Shown here one piece after another: positions 51,659-61,721 of a stretch of 64,000 nt of DNA (within the stretch, counting starts at the first letter, position 1; the number at the start of each line of letters is the position of its first letter). A program made the translations under genes and the position numbers. The notes beneath the pieces are model-generated. The model was given only the letters and a program-made list of their open reading frames with translations, did no database searches and was not told the origin of the DNA. The stretch comes from JAFASC01 sp034669505 (GTDB taxonomy: Bacteria; Pseudomonadota; Alphaproteobacteria; Rhizobiales; Beijerinckiaceae). The DNA lies in NCBI GenBank assembly GCA_034669505.1, contig JAXDNJ010000007.1, forward strand, positions 80,538 through 144,537, given 5' to 3'.

Positions 51659-53476
51659 TCAGTGCGGCGCCGGCGATGGTGGACGCAACGTAAACACGCG
51701 ATAGGGTGTGTTCGTGAGCGGTACGGGCGCGAGCCAATCGGGATATTCGCCGGCGACAATGAGCGCCGCCAACCCATGCGGCGCGCGTTCTCGCAAAGCT
51801 TCTACCTGATGCATCTCAGGGCAGAGCATCACGTATTTCGCGCCACTCCCGCGCAGGATGTTTTCGGCCGCAGCCGGCGAGGCAAGCAAAGCCTCAAGCG
51901 CGAGGCGGATGCCGGCGGTATCGCGATGATACGGCGCGGCGATCACACTATGCCGCGTCTCCGACAGAACATGCGAACCGGAATCGATCGGTGCGAGTAC
52001 AAGTCCCGGCGGCAAGGCAGCGAGCGGCGCCATGGCGTTTGGCGAAAGGCAAGTGAGCGTCCCGGCGGCTCCATCCTCATTGTGGGGAAGTGCAATCGCA
52101 TATGTGAGCGACGAGAACGGCAGGCACAAAAGCGCCATTGCCAGTGCGCGCGCGACGGTTCCCGTCGCCCGAAGAAAGCGATCGCTGAATGCGAGCACGA
52201 CATAAGCCGCCGGCAACGCGGCCAGAGGCGCGGCGGAGGAGAACACGCGAATGTGCACGAAGCCGGCGACGAGCCCGATGCCGAGGAGGGCGGAGATCAT
52301 GGCCCAGCGCGTGCGGGCCAATCCGCGCGTGTTCCAAACCGCGTAGAGCGCCGCGATGAATCCAAATATAACGGGCAGAGCGATGATGGCGGCAGTCTCA
52401 GGCCGCGTTGCCGCGATCCGCATCAGCGGCATCGCTTCGCGGACTTGCGAGAGCCACAACTCTTTGACGAACAAATCGACTTGCGCCAGCGGATCGCCGA
52501 GGCACGCAGGATAAGTCAACGCAACGACGGCGAGCGTGACGACGCCCGCTATGACGATGGACGCGGCGCGCGCCTGCAGCGTGCGCCAGTGGGGGAGGCC
52601 GGCAGCCAGCGCGGCCAATGCAGCGGCGCCTGTCAAACCGCCCACAACATGTGCGGCAGAAAACGCGTCGCAAGCGCCATCGAAATAGCGCGACGGCGGC
52701 ACGGTCGCGGCAAAGAAGATCACGAGCCCGGTAGCCAGGCCGCCCGCGAGCCACAGGAGCATCGCGCGCAACGCGTCGCCATGGACAACCAAAGCAATCG
52801 CGATCGCCGCATAGAGGATCACGAAGAACGGCAGGTTCTCGACGCTGATTGCCAGCGACAACGCACTAAGCAGCCCCGCAAGCGCGGCGAAATACGCGCG
52901 TGATCGCTCCGACGCCGCCAAAGTCGCGCCGACGAGAAATACCAAAAGGGTGATCTGCGGTGCGTGATGATCGATGCGCCCGGGCTGGAACTGTCCGAAC
53001 ATCACGCCGGATAGAAAGCCGAGCGCGATGGCGAGAAGCCGGCCGCGCGCGCCGAGGAGCAAACCGCCGCACCACGCAAGCCCGGCATAGAGGCCTGCTT
53101 GTAGCGCCAGCGGAAAGACAATCCGGGCCAGGCGCTCGGCCGCCTCGGGCGCTGCGAATAAGCGGGCGCTCCCCATGAGAGCAGCGAGGGGCACATCGAC
53201 AATGCGCGACCAGTGCATGAGAAGGCCCTGCGGCGGATAAAGCCGGTGCGCGACCATGTCGAACCAGGCTTGGCCGGCCATGAGATCGCGGACTTGCACA
53301 ATCCGCATGGCGTCGTCGCTGTCGAAGAACGCCCCGGTCTGCCACACCGACACGATGCGCGGCCAGGTGAGCGCAAGGCCGAGCAGGAGCGCGGCTGCGA
53401 TTGTCAGGTAACCCGGCGAAATGGCTGACGCGGCCGCGCGGGTATCGACATGGCCGGTCGCTTCTGCCGTCCTCAT
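51659..53476 (-). CDS. polytopic membrane protein, GT-C/STT3-like
   Basis: A 605-residue protein with about twelve transmembrane helices. Near residue 34 TGAFFDSDDAMRIVQVRDL holds an acidic DD, and near 150 GRIDHHAPQITLLV holds DHH; both resemble catalytic loops of GT-C enzymes and oligosaccharyltransferase-like proteins, which transfer sugars from lipid carriers. The C-terminal soluble domain is small. The start is uncertain: ATG 53476 is chosen because residues upstream overlap the PBP gene and have no clear ribosome-binding site. The exact reaction is not predictable. Confidence 0.65.
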   Translation of the reverse strand: MRTAEATGHVDTRAAASAISPGYLTIAAALLLGLALTWPRIVSVWQTGAFFDSDDAMRIVQVRDLMAGQAWFDMVAHRLYPPQGLLMHWSRIVDVPLAALMGSARLFAAPEAAERLARIVFPLALQAGLYAGLAWCGGLLLGARGRLLAIALGFLSGVMFGQFQPGRIDHHAPQITLLVFLVGATLAASERSRAYFAALAGLLSALSLAISVENLPFFVILYAAIAIALVVHGDALRAMLLWLAGGLATGLVIFFAATVPPSRYFDGACDAFSAAHVVGGLTGAAALAALAAGLPHWRTLQARAASIVIAGVVTLAVVALTYPACLGDPLAQVDLFVKELWLSQVREAMPLMRIAATRPETAAIIALPVIFGFIAALYAVWNTRGLARTRWAMISALLGIGLVAGFVHIRVFSSAAPLAALPAAYVVLAFSDRFLRATGTVARALAMALLCLPFSSLTYAIALPHNEDGAAGTLTCLSPNAMAPLAALPPGLVLAPIDSGSHVLSETRHSVIAAPYHRDTAGIRLALEALLASPAAAENILRGSGAKYVMLCPEMHQVEALRERAPHGLAALIVAGEYPDWLAPVPLTNTPYRVFTLRPPSPAPH

Positions 53477-53585
53477 CGCCAAGCCGAGTGCGCCGCCGGC
53501 GAAATCAGTCTGCGTCGATTTAAACGGATCATCCGTAACTACATTCGCCCGGGTGCTTAAAGAAGCATTACGCTCCGTTGTGCAT

Positions 53586-55937
53586 TCAGCCGCCGAAGAG
53601 CTTTTCAAGGAAGTTCGGTTCGCGCGTCGGGTAGCCGCGTGGAGCGTTTGCCTCTCCCAGAATATCCTCCGGCGGCAGCAGGGCGTCGCGACGGCGCGTG
53701 GGTAAGATTGCAGCCTGCGGCAGGGGATACCGCGCGGCGGCTTCTGCGGCTTGGTTGAGATTCATCGGGGCGGCGCTGGTACCGTTATCCGCGGGCGCTT
53801 GCGGCCGGGCATTCGCAACCGGCACGCCGCGCTGAGCGGCGGATGGCTCGCGTGCCGGGCCCGGCAGCAGCGATTGCAGCATGTCAAGGCCGGGCGGGAT
53901 TGTCGGCGGCAGCGGCGTCGCGCGCCACGTGCCCGACGGAAGCGCGGCAACCGGCAGGCCTTTGTGCGCCTCGCGCATCAGGGCGCTCCAGATCTCGACC
54001 GGCAGATTGCCGCCGGAAACATGTTTCGTCGCGCTATTATCATCATTGCCGAGCCACACGCCGGCGAGGAGGTGGCTCGTGTAGCCGACAAACCAGGCGT
54101 CGCGAAAATCCTGGCTCGTGCCGGTCTTGCCGGCCGCCTGCCAGCCCGGCAATTCCGCTTTGCGCGCGGTGCCGGTGATGAGCGTCTCCTGCAGCATCGT
54201 GTTCATCATCGCCACATATTGCGGCTCGATGATGCGGCCGTTCGAGGTGCCCTTGCGCTGGTAGAGCAGCTTGCCGCCGGCGCTGCGCACTTTCAGGATG
54301 ATATGGGGCTGCACGGCCACGCCGCCATTAGCGAACGGCGCATAGGCGGTGACGAGTTCGAGCGGCGTGACTTCCGACGTGCCGAGCGCGATCGAAGCAT
54401 TCGCCTGCAAGTCCGAGGCGATGCCGAGGCGGTGCGCCGTCTTGACGATCGCCTTCGGTCCGACCTCGATCCCGAGCCGCACCGCCACCGTGTTGAGCGA
54501 CAGCGCCAGTCCCTTGGTCAGACTCACCGGGCCGAAATATTCGTGCGAATAGTTTTCCGGCTGCCACCCCTTGACGTTGATCGGCCCGTCTTCGCGCACC
54601 GTGTCCGGAGTCAAGCCGGCTTCGAGCGCGCTCAGATAGACGAACGGCTTGAATGATGAACCGGGCTGCCGCTTGGCCGACACCGCGCGGTTGAACTGGC
54701 TTTCGGAATAATTGCGTCCGCCGACGAGCGCGCGGATCGCGCCGTCGGGATCGAGGGCGACGACCGCGCCCTGCGTGACGCCAAATTTCTGCCCCTTCTT
54801 GTCGAGTTCATCGGTCAGCGCTTTTTCCGCCGCGTTCTGCAGGCTCGGATCGAGCGTTGTCGACACGGTGATGTCCTGGTCGATGGCGCCGACCGTGTCG
54901 TCGAGGACATCCATGACGTAGTCGGCGGCGTAGTTGATCGACCCCGCACCTTGGTCGTGCCTGGCGCTCGCGGGGTTGGCGAGCGCGATCTGCGCCATCT
55001 TCTCGGTGACGAAACCTTCCTGCGCCATCGCTGTGATGACCTGCGAAGCGCGCTCCGTTGCGGCGTCGAGATTGCGGTTCGGCGCCAGTCGCGTCGGCGC
55101 CTTCATAAGGCCGGCGAGCATGGCGCTTTCGGACAGCGTGATGTTGCGCGCGCTATGGCCGAAATAGCGGTTTGCCGCAGCCTCGATCCCGTACGCGCCG
55201 GAACCGAAATAGACGCGGTTCAAATAGAGTTCCAGAATCTGGTCCTTGGAATATTTGTGCTCGAGCCAGAGTGCGAGGATTGCTTCCTGGATTTTGCGGG
55301 AGAACGTCCGCTCTTGGGTAAGAAACAGGTTTTTTGCGAGCTGCTGCGTCAGCGTCGAGCCCCCTTCCATTCCCCCACGACGGGTCACGTTGCGCACAAC
55401 GGCACGGAAAATGCCGAGCGGATCGAGGCCCCAATGCGAATAGAAGCGCCGATCCTCGATCGCGACGAAGGCCTTCGGCGTATAGGCAGGCAATTCGGCG
55501 AGATGGATCGCCGCGCCGCCGGTATCGCCGCGATTGGCGAGAAGCGCGCCGTCGGCGCTGAGGATCGCGATGTTCGGGGGCCGCTTCGGCACGGCGAGCT
55601 GATCGATCGGCGGCAGTCTTGAGGCGTGGTAGGCGAAAAGGCCAGTAAGGCCGATGACGCCCCAGACGCCAAGCACGACGGACCAATAGGTGAGCCGTGC
55701 GATCAGCGAGCGGCGTCGCGGACGCTTGGCGCTCTTTCGGCCGGCCTTGCGGCGCGGTGCATCGTCTTCGCCCTCATCGGCTTCCCGCCGCACGCGCCGC
55801 TTCGCCGATTTCGACGCCACAAGCCTCTCCTCAGGATCGGCTCGAAGGTCGGGGCGGCGCGGGCCGAAATGCGGCTCAACCCGTTCGCGTCCCTTGCCTC
55901 GGCCTTTGCGTCGTCCGCTCAACCACATCCCATCCAC
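53586..55937 (-). CDS. class A penicillin-binding protein (PBP1A family)
   Basis: A 783-residue bifunctional peptidoglycan synthase. An Arg/Lys-rich cytoplasmic tail precedes one membrane helix (near residues 83-104). The glycosyltransferase domain has AIEDRRFYSHWG (catalytic Glu), RRGGMEGGSTLTQQLAKNLF and RKIQEAILALWLEHKYSKDQ. The transpeptidase has QPGSSFKPFVYLSALE (SxxK), SLN and AGKTGTSQDFRDAW (KTGT). The C-terminal tail is Pro/Ala-rich. The gene is transcribed alone or with the upstream DUF2235 gene 80 bases away. Confidence 0.95.
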   Translation of the reverse strand: MDGMWLSGRRKGRGKGRERVEPHFGPRRPDLRADPEERLVASKSAKRRVRREADEGEDDAPRRKAGRKSAKRPRRRSLIARLTYWSVVLGVWGVIGLTGLFAYHASRLPPIDQLAVPKRPPNIAILSADGALLANRGDTGGAAIHLAELPAYTPKAFVAIEDRRFYSHWGLDPLGIFRAVVRNVTRRGGMEGGSTLTQQLAKNLFLTQERTFSRKIQEAILALWLEHKYSKDQILELYLNRVYFGSGAYGIEAAANRYFGHSARNITLSESAMLAGLMKAPTRLAPNRNLDAATERASQVITAMAQEGFVTEKMAQIALANPASARHDQGAGSINYAADYVMDVLDDTVGAIDQDITVSTTLDPSLQNAAEKALTDELDKKGQKFGVTQGAVVALDPDGAIRALVGGRNYSESQFNRAVSAKRQPGSSFKPFVYLSALEAGLTPDTVREDGPINVKGWQPENYSHEYFGPVSLTKGLALSLNTVAVRLGIEVGPKAIVKTAHRLGIASDLQANASIALGTSEVTPLELVTAYAPFANGGVAVQPHIILKVRSAGGKLLYQRKGTSNGRIIEPQYVAMMNTMLQETLITGTARKAELPGWQAAGKTGTSQDFRDAWFVGYTSHLLAGVWLGNDDNSATKHVSGGNLPVEIWSALMREAHKGLPVAALPSGTWRATPLPPTIPPGLDMLQSLLPGPAREPSAAQRGVPVANARPQAPADNGTSAAPMNLNQAAEAAARYPLPQAAILPTRRRDALLPPEDILGEANAPRGYPTREPNFLEKLFGG

Positions 55938-56017
55938 GCCTTCGAGACGCGCTGCTCGAACCTAAAGAGGGCGGATGAAGGGCCGGTTAAGGTTGGCGAC
56001 GGAGAGAGGCGCGCTGG

Positions 56018-57097
56018 CTAGCCGGTTGGCACGGCGTCGGGCGGCAGGCGCTTTATGTATTCACTGCCCTGCGCATATGCCGAATTGTGGATGAGTGAAT
56101 TCGGCGGAATGGTCCTTCGATGTCCGGCATTTATGTGCCAGGACGTTTGGCCGGTCGCGAAATCGTAGCGCTGCTTCGGCACGTATTCGGCGATCCACCA
56201 CCAGTGCATCCTTCCGAGTACGTCATGCAGCTGATTTGGGTGTTGTGACAGTGCAGCGCCGTCGGCCGACGTAGCTGCTGCTGCCGATGGGTCCATCTGT
56301 AAACCGGCGCTCATCGCCTCCTGCATCATCCAGGCGAGAGGAATTCTGGATTGGGCGCTCTCTGTTTCGGCATGACCGCCGCCGACATCGCAATGGTCCC
56401 CGGGGAACCAGACCTGTTTCAGATCTTTTGGGCCCGCATCCGGTGGCTTTGGCAGCCAACGGTTCTGTCTGAAGAAGGCACGGCGCTCGTCAATGGAGAT
56501 GGCGTGGCGGCCGATTTCGATGCTGGAATTGTTGGCGGTAAACGGCAGCTTCAGCGGGTTCGCGATCCAACCGACGGAATTCACGGTATCCCATACGCCG
56601 ACGAAGTGAATAGGGCAGGGAGGACCCGAGAAGGTCTGCTTGAATCCTTCCGCCAGATCAAAAACATCCGCCGCGGAAGCGCGATTATGCATCGCCGAGA
56701 GCATCCGGATCGCGTAGGGAACGAGGGGCTCGTTACTGCGATCGATGAGTCCATACATGTGCAGCAAAGAAGCCAGCGCGCGCACCGTGTAAGCGCCGCG
56801 GCTAAAGCCAAACATGTAAATCCGATCTCCGGGCCGATATGTCCGCATGATGAAGACGTAGGCGGCTCTTATATCGTCCTCTAAACCGTAGCCGATGGCC
56901 AGACCGAGAAGCTTGGTGAAGCGGCGGCCGAAACTTGTGAAAGCGCCGACGGCCTCCATCGTACCAAGGCCTGGATGATAGTAAGCGACCTGCTTCTCGT
57001 CATCTTTGCTAAGCAGCTTATAAAGCTTCACAACGTTTGTGTTATGCTTTGAGAATTGGTTGGATGTGCCGTCGCAGCAAACAACAATGTTTTTCAT
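56018..57097 (-). CDS. DUF2235-family alpha/beta hydrolase-like protein
   Basis: A 359-residue protein starting MKNIVVCCDGTSNQ. It carries the DUF2235 pattern: CDGTSNQFSKHNTNV, YYHPGLGT, and GFSRGAYTVRALASL, whose Ser is the expected nucleophile; PGDHCDVGGGH later probably gives catalytic Asp/His. The family is related to the Tle1 phospholipase effectors of type VI secretion, but also occurs as cytoplasmic enzymes. No type VI genes are seen nearby, so an effector role is not supported here. Confidence 0.88.
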   Translation of the reverse strand: MKNIVVCCDGTSNQFSKHNTNVVKLYKLLSKDDEKQVAYYHPGLGTMEAVGAFTSFGRRFTKLLGLAIGYGLEDDIRAAYVFIMRTYRPGDRIYMFGFSRGAYTVRALASLLHMYGLIDRSNEPLVPYAIRMLSAMHNRASAADVFDLAEGFKQTFSGPPCPIHFVGVWDTVNSVGWIANPLKLPFTANNSSIEIGRHAISIDERRAFFRQNRWLPKPPDAGPKDLKQVWFPGDHCDVGGGHAETESAQSRIPLAWMMQEAMSAGLQMDPSAAAATSADGAALSQHPNQLHDVLGRMHWWWIAEYVPKQRYDFATGQTSWHINAGHRRTIPPNSLIHNSAYAQGSEYIKRLPPDAVPTG

Positions 57098-57177
57098 CGC
57101 ATCCCCCGCCATATTTGCCGAGTTTTGCTGAAGCCATCCCTTTAATCAATATGGTATGCTTCGAACGAGGTGGGGTT

Positions 57178-58428
57178 TCACACGCCCACCGCTACATGGA
57201 TTGCTGCAAGCACCTGCCGCGCGGCCTCGATGCCGGTGAGATATGCGCCATGCGCGGTCGAGAAGAACTCCGGTGAGCAGGCTTCCCCCGCGAAAAAGAG
57301 GCGATCGCCGACGGGTGCGGCGAGTACCACGCGGTCGTCGGCATGCCCCGGCAGCGCGTGCGAATAAGAGCCGCGCGCGAACGGGTCGGATTGCCAAAGG
57401 GTGCAGGCGATCGCGGTGATGTTGCCGGCGACATGGGCGCCAAGATGATGCGTCAGTTGCTCGCGGGCATATGTTTCGAAAGCGGCAGGGCCGCCCTTCT
57501 CCAGGTCGGCGGCCAGCGCGCCGCCGAAATAGCATTCGATGACCGGCCGGCCGAGCGGGCGTATGTCGTAGCTCGCCGTCAGTTTGTCGATCGCGCCGAA
57601 GAGGTGCTCGCCCTTGGGAAAATCCTGCGGACGCTCCAGGCGGAAGAAGAGTTTGTCAGCGAGCCCGAGCGGCAGGTTCGCCGCCGCTGCAAGCTTCTCG
57701 TCCAAAGCCGGCCGAAACGAGATCGCGCCGCCGGCAAGCACGTCAGTCGGTACGGTGACAATAGCAGCGCGCGCGCTGATCGCGCCACCCGGCGTTTCGA
57801 TTTTTATCCGCGGGCCGGAATGGTCGATCGCGGTCACTGCCGCCCTGAACGCGACGGGAAGATCGGCACCGAACGCGGCGATCAGCGCGCCGTAGCCTTC
57901 GACGACGCGCCAGTTGACACCGGTATCGGTGTAGCGCCCGAGGTCTTTCGTCGACACCAGGTTGAGCGCCGCGCCGTTGTAATAGCTCGAAATCGATTCG
58001 AGCAGAGGAATCCAGCGGCTGCCGGACTCGAGGAAATCGCTCGCGGGCCGATCTGGCGCTTGATCCTTCGCGTCTTCGAGCCGGTCCCAGAACGTCGAAG
58101 AGGCGCGCGAGAAATCTTCGTAGTCGCCAGGCCCGAAGCCAATGTCGCGCATCTGCCGCGCCCACGGCGGAGTCGATTTGTCGATGCGGAATCCAAGTTC
58201 GTGCGCGATCGCTACCCACGGATTGCGATCGGCGGAATGCAGCCAGCCGCAGCCGAGGTCGAGCGGGGCGGGTTGGCCTTGGCGCAGCGTCCAGGCGCGT
58301 CCGCCGATGCGGTCGCGCGCCTCGAGGAGAAGCACGTCGAGCCCGGCGGCGGCGAGTTCGTGCGCGGCGGCAAGGCCGGCGGCGCCCGCGCCGATAACAG
58401 CGACATCGACATGAGACTTCAAAGCCAT
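57178..58428 (-). CDS. FAD-dependent amine oxidase
   Basis: A 416-residue flavin amine oxidase. The N-terminal FAD motif is VAVIGAGAAGLAAAHELAAAG then EARDRIGGRAWT, and the C-terminal FAD block is LFFAGEACSPEFFSTAHGAYLTGIEAA. It oxidises primary or secondary amines, possibly polyamines, to aldehyde and H2O2. With homospermidine synthase elsewhere in the window, polyamine breakdown is one possible role. This link is speculative since the genes are 51 kb apart. Confidence 0.92.
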   Translation of the reverse strand: MALKSHVDVAVIGAGAAGLAAAHELAAAGLDVLLLEARDRIGGRAWTLRQGQPAPLDLGCGWLHSADRNPWVAIAHELGFRIDKSTPPWARQMRDIGFGPGDYEDFSRASSTFWDRLEDAKDQAPDRPASDFLESGSRWIPLLESISSYYNGAALNLVSTKDLGRYTDTGVNWRVVEGYGALIAAFGADLPVAFRAAVTAIDHSGPRIKIETPGGAISARAAIVTVPTDVLAGGAISFRPALDEKLAAAANLPLGLADKLFFRLERPQDFPKGEHLFGAIDKLTASYDIRPLGRPVIECYFGGALAADLEKGGPAAFETYAREQLTHHLGAHVAGNITAIACTLWQSDPFARGSYSHALPGHADDRVVLAAPVGDRLFFAGEACSPEFFSTAHGAYLTGIEAARQVLAAIHVAVGV

Positions 58429-58480
58429 GCGGGAGAGATAGCGAGCGCGCGGCGGAAGCCGAGTCGGCGTTTTGCCGCTC

Positions 58481-59455
58481 TCAGGGCTTCAGCAGGACCT
58501 TGCCCTTGGCTTCGCGGCGCGTGAGCATGCCGAGCGCCTCGGCGGTCTGCTCCAGCGGCAGGATCGCGTGAATGTGCGCGTCGAGCTTACCGTCGCGCGC
58601 CCAGGCCAGGATTTCCGCATTGTTCTCCCGGCTCGCCTGCGGCTCCTGCTTGGTGAATGCACCCCAGAACACACCGACGATATCGCAGCCTTTCAACAGC
58701 GCGAGGTTCAGCGGGATTTTCGGGATCGCGCCGGCGGCAAAACCAATGACGAGGAAACGGCCCTTCCAAGCCATCGAGCGCACGGCGACTTCGGAATAAT
58801 CGCCGCCGACCGGATCGTAGACGACGTCGATGCCCTTGCCGCCCGACACGCGCTTTAATGCTTCCCGGAGATCCTCGGCGGAATAGTCGATGCCCTCATC
58901 GGCGCCGTGTTCCCTAGCGAAGGCGATCTTGTCCGGCGACGAAGCGCAAGCGACGACGCGCGCGCCCATTAGGTGTCCGATCTCGACCGCGGCGATGCCG
59001 ACGCCGCCGGAGGCGCCGAGCACGGCGAGGGTCTCGCCCTTCTGCAAACGGGCGCGCTGCTTCAGCGCGTGCAGCGATGTGCCATAGGTGATGAGCAGGC
59101 CGGCGGCCTTCTCGAGCCCGAGCCCATCGGGAACCTTGACCAGCTGCTCGACCGGAATGGTGATCTTCTCGCGCGCGGCGCCGAAGCCGCTCGACCCCGC
59201 GACCTTATCGCCGACCCTGAACTCGGTGGCCCCGGCGCCAAGGGCGCTGATCGTGCCGGAGAATTCGCCGCCCGGAGAGAATGGCGGCGGCGGCTTCACC
59301 TGGTACTTGTTCTCGATGATGAGCGTGTCGAAGAAGTTCAGCCCGACATAAGCGATCTCGACGAGCGCCTCACCCGGTTTTGGCGTCGGGGTGGGCACGT
59401 CTTCGAGCGCGAGGCTCTCGGGCGGGCCGAACGTCTTGCACAAAACAGCTCTCAT
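58481..59455 (-). CDS. NADPH:quinone oxidoreductase, MDR family
   Basis: A 324-residue medium-chain dehydrogenase/reductase of the quinone oxidoreductase type, with no zinc-ligand pattern. Blocks are VEIAYVGLNFFDTLI, PFSPGGEFSGTISALG, GASGGVGIAAVEIG (NADPH binding) and DVVYDPVGGDYSEVAVR. The enzyme reduces quinones or enones using NADPH. It lies 52 bases upstream of the amine oxidase gene on the same strand, so they may be co-transcribed. Divergent from the IalB-type gene. Confidence 0.93.
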   Translation of the reverse strand: MRAVLCKTFGPPESLALEDVPTPTPKPGEALVEIAYVGLNFFDTLIIENKYQVKPPPPFSPGGEFSGTISALGAGATEFRVGDKVAGSSGFGAAREKITIPVEQLVKVPDGLGLEKAAGLLITYGTSLHALKQRARLQKGETLAVLGASGGVGIAAVEIGHLMGARVVACASSPDKIAFAREHGADEGIDYSAEDLREALKRVSGGKGIDVVYDPVGGDYSEVAVRSMAWKGRFLVIGFAAGAIPKIPLNLALLKGCDIVGVFWGAFTKQEPQASRENNAEILAWARDGKLDAHIHAILPLEQTAEALGMLTRREAKGKVLLKP

Positions 59456-59573
59456 TGGTGTTTCCCTTTGCGCCCGAAGTCCGATTTTCGCCCGGTTCTG
59501 GCACTAGATTTCTCGGCTCAGCTACCGGTTTCACGTTCCCCTGTCGAGCGGCCGGGCGAGGTACTATCGTCAG

Positions 59574-60305
59574 ATGATTCGATCCCTGATCTGCCGCCGA
59601 ACCACCCGCGAGGCGTTTCTTCCCGTCTTGCTGCCTCTTCTCTTGTGCCTCACCCTGTCCCCGGCGGCTTTGGCCCAACAAACGCCGGCAAAGCCCGGCG
59701 CCAAACCGGCAAGCCCGAGCGCGACGAGCACTTCCGCGAAGAGCAGTGTGTCAAAAACATCGGCCAAACCGGACGCGAAAACAGCGGAAACGAAAAGTCC
59801 CGCCGGCAAGACCGCCAAGGGCAAGGAAGACAAGGCCGGCAAGAAGGTGGCGTCGCTCGGCGACGGCAAGCCCAACCCGCTGGGCTCATTCGGCGACTGG
59901 AACGCGTACACGGCCGCGCAAGGAAAGGAGAGGACCTGCTATGCGCTCGCCATGCCGAAGGATCGCGCGCCGAACGCGCTGAAGCGCGATCAAGCCTACG
60001 TGTTTATTGCGAGCCGGCCGGGCGAGAACGTTCGCAACGAGGTGTCGATCATCATGGGCTTCGCCATGAAGGAAACCGCCGAGGCGAAGGCGGAGATCGG
60101 CAACACAAGCTACGCTCTGCTCGCCAAGGGCACTAACGCCTGGCTGAAGAATCCGGCTGAGGAGACGCAATTCATCGATTCGATGAAGCGCGGTTCGAAG
60201 CTGGTCGTCAAAGCCCCTTCGACCAAAGGCAACGTGACGACGGACAGCTATTCCCTCGCTGGGCTTTCGCAGGCGCTCGATCGCGTGCAGAAGGAGTGCC
60301 AATAA
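59574..60305 (+). CDS. IalB-family invasion-associated protein
   Basis: A 243-residue exported protein. A signal peptide (FLPVLLPLLLCLTLSPAALA) is followed by about 60 residues of Lys/Ala/Ser/Thr-rich linker and then an IalB-like domain with SFGDWNAYTA, TCYALAMPKD and AYVFIASRPGENVRNEVS. IalB proteins were named for Bartonella invasion but are common in non-pathogenic alphaproteobacteria, where their role is unknown. The two cysteines (near TCYA and ECQ) may pair. A terminator-like hairpin follows. Confidence 0.88.
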   Translation: MIRSLICRRTTREAFLPVLLPLLLCLTLSPAALAQQTPAKPGAKPASPSATSTSAKSSVSKTSAKPDAKTAETKSPAGKTAKGKEDKAGKKVASLGDGKPNPLGSFGDWNAYTAAQGKERTCYALAMPKDRAPNALKRDQAYVFIASRPGENVRNEVSIIMGFAMKETAEAKAEIGNTSYALLAKGTNAWLKNPAEETQFIDSMKRGSKLVVKAPSTKGNVTTDSYSLAGLSQALDRVQKECQ

Positions 60306-60311
60306 GGGCCG

Positions 60312-60357
60312 CGTGAGCCCCGCGGAGCCGGCCCCGCGGCTCTCGCTCAGCTTTTTT
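60312..60357 (+). terminator. possible rho-independent terminator after the IalB gene
   Basis: GAGCCCCGCGG and CCGCGGCTC form a GC-rich stem with a bulge, and TTTTTT follows about 10 bases later. The distance to the T-run is longer than ideal, so confidence is moderate. Confidence 0.5.
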
Positions 60358-60477
60358 CGGGTTGCGTTATTTCCACCGGCTAACCAAATCCCCGCTACGG
60401 GAGCGGCGCCGCCGTAGATTTCGGACACCTGCTGAAAGAGTTACCCCGGACCACGATAGAGACGCCGCCCAAAGCAA

Positions 60478-61614
60478 ATGGCCAAACGCGATTTTTACGA
60501 GACGCTTGGCGTCTCCCGGGGCGCCTCGGATGCGGACCTGAAGGCCGCCTTCCGCAAGGCGGCGATGCAGTGCCATCCGGACCGCAATCCCGGCGACAAG
60601 GCATCGGAAATCCGCTTCAAGGAGGTCAACGAGGCCTACCAAACGCTGTCCGATGCGCAGAAGCGGGCGGCCTATGACCGCTTCGGCCATGCCGCCTTCG
60701 AGAATGGCGGCGGCGGTAGTGGCGGCTTCGGCATGGGCGAGGGTTTTGCCTCATCGATGGCCGACATTTTCGACGATCTTTTCGGCGACGTTATGGGCCG
60801 TCGCGGCCGCTCCTCGGGCCGCGAGCGCGGCTCTGATCTGCGCTATAATATGGAGATCACCCTCGAAGAGGCCTATTCCGGCAAGACCGCGAGCCTGAAA
60901 GTGCCGACCTCGATCACCTGCGAGGCCTGCTCCGGCACCGGCGCCAAACCCGGATCGAAGCCGAAGACATGTGGGACCTGCGGCGGCCACGGCCGGGTGC
61001 GGGCCCAACAGGGCTTTTTCGCCATCGAGCGCACCTGCCCGACCTGTCAGGGCCGCGGCGAAATCATCGACAATCCGTGCTCCGCCTGTAACGGCGCGGG
61101 GCGGATCTCACGCGAGCGGACGCTGTCCGTCAACATTCCCGCCGGCGTCGAAGACGGCACCCGCATTCGGCTTGCCGGCGAGGGGGAGGCGGGGATGCGC
61201 GGCGGCCCGGCGGGCGATCTCTACATTTTCCTCGCTCTCAAGGCGCACCCGTTTTTCCAGCGCGACGGCGCCGATCTTTATTGCCGCGTGCCGATCTCGA
61301 TGGTGCAGGCAGCGCTCGGCGGCGAGATCGGCGTCCACACGCTCGAGGGCGGCGAATCGAAGGTGAAAATCCCGGAGGGGACGCAATCAGGCCGCCAGTT
61401 CAAGATCCGTGGCAAGGGCATGCCTGTGCTGCGCGCCCGGGATTTCGGCGACCTCTACATCCAGGCCAACGTCGAGACGCCGCAGAACCTAACGCGGCGC
61501 CAGCGCGAGCTTCTGACCGAGTTCGACGCGGAATCCTCGAACCGCACGCAGCCCGAAGCCTCGGGTTTCATCGCGCGGATGAAGGAATTTTTCGAGAATC
61601 TCGGGAACGTCTAG
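60478..61614 (+). CDS. dnaJ: chaperone DnaJ
   Basis: A 378-residue Hsp40 co-chaperone of DnaK. The J domain has DFYETLGVSRGASDADLK and the HPDRNPGD motif (residues 1-70), followed by a Gly-rich segment. The zinc region has four CxxCxGxG repeats: CEACSGTG, CGTCGGHG, CPTCQGRG and CSACNGAG. Two beta-sandwich domains follow. dnaK, often directly upstream, is not in the window. Downstream pmtA and pyrF follow in the usual rhizobial order. Confidence 0.97.
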   Translation: MAKRDFYETLGVSRGASDADLKAAFRKAAMQCHPDRNPGDKASEIRFKEVNEAYQTLSDAQKRAAYDRFGHAAFENGGGGSGGFGMGEGFASSMADIFDDLFGDVMGRRGRSSGRERGSDLRYNMEITLEEAYSGKTASLKVPTSITCEACSGTGAKPGSKPKTCGTCGGHGRVRAQQGFFAIERTCPTCQGRGEIIDNPCSACNGAGRISRERTLSVNIPAGVEDGTRIRLAGEGEAGMRGGPAGDLYIFLALKAHPFFQRDGADLYCRVPISMVQAALGGEIGVHTLEGGESKVKIPEGTQSGRQFKIRGKGMPVLRARDFGDLYIQANVETPQNLTRRQRELLTEFDAESSNRTQPEASGFIARMKEFFENLGNV

Positions 61615-61721
61615 AAGCATTCCCGCAATCGACAGGCAACCGAAGCCAAACCGTGACGTTTTCTTGACGCTCCGACCGATGTGGGCGAGTAAGACCGGAT
61701 AGAAAGCGGCGGGGAAACGTC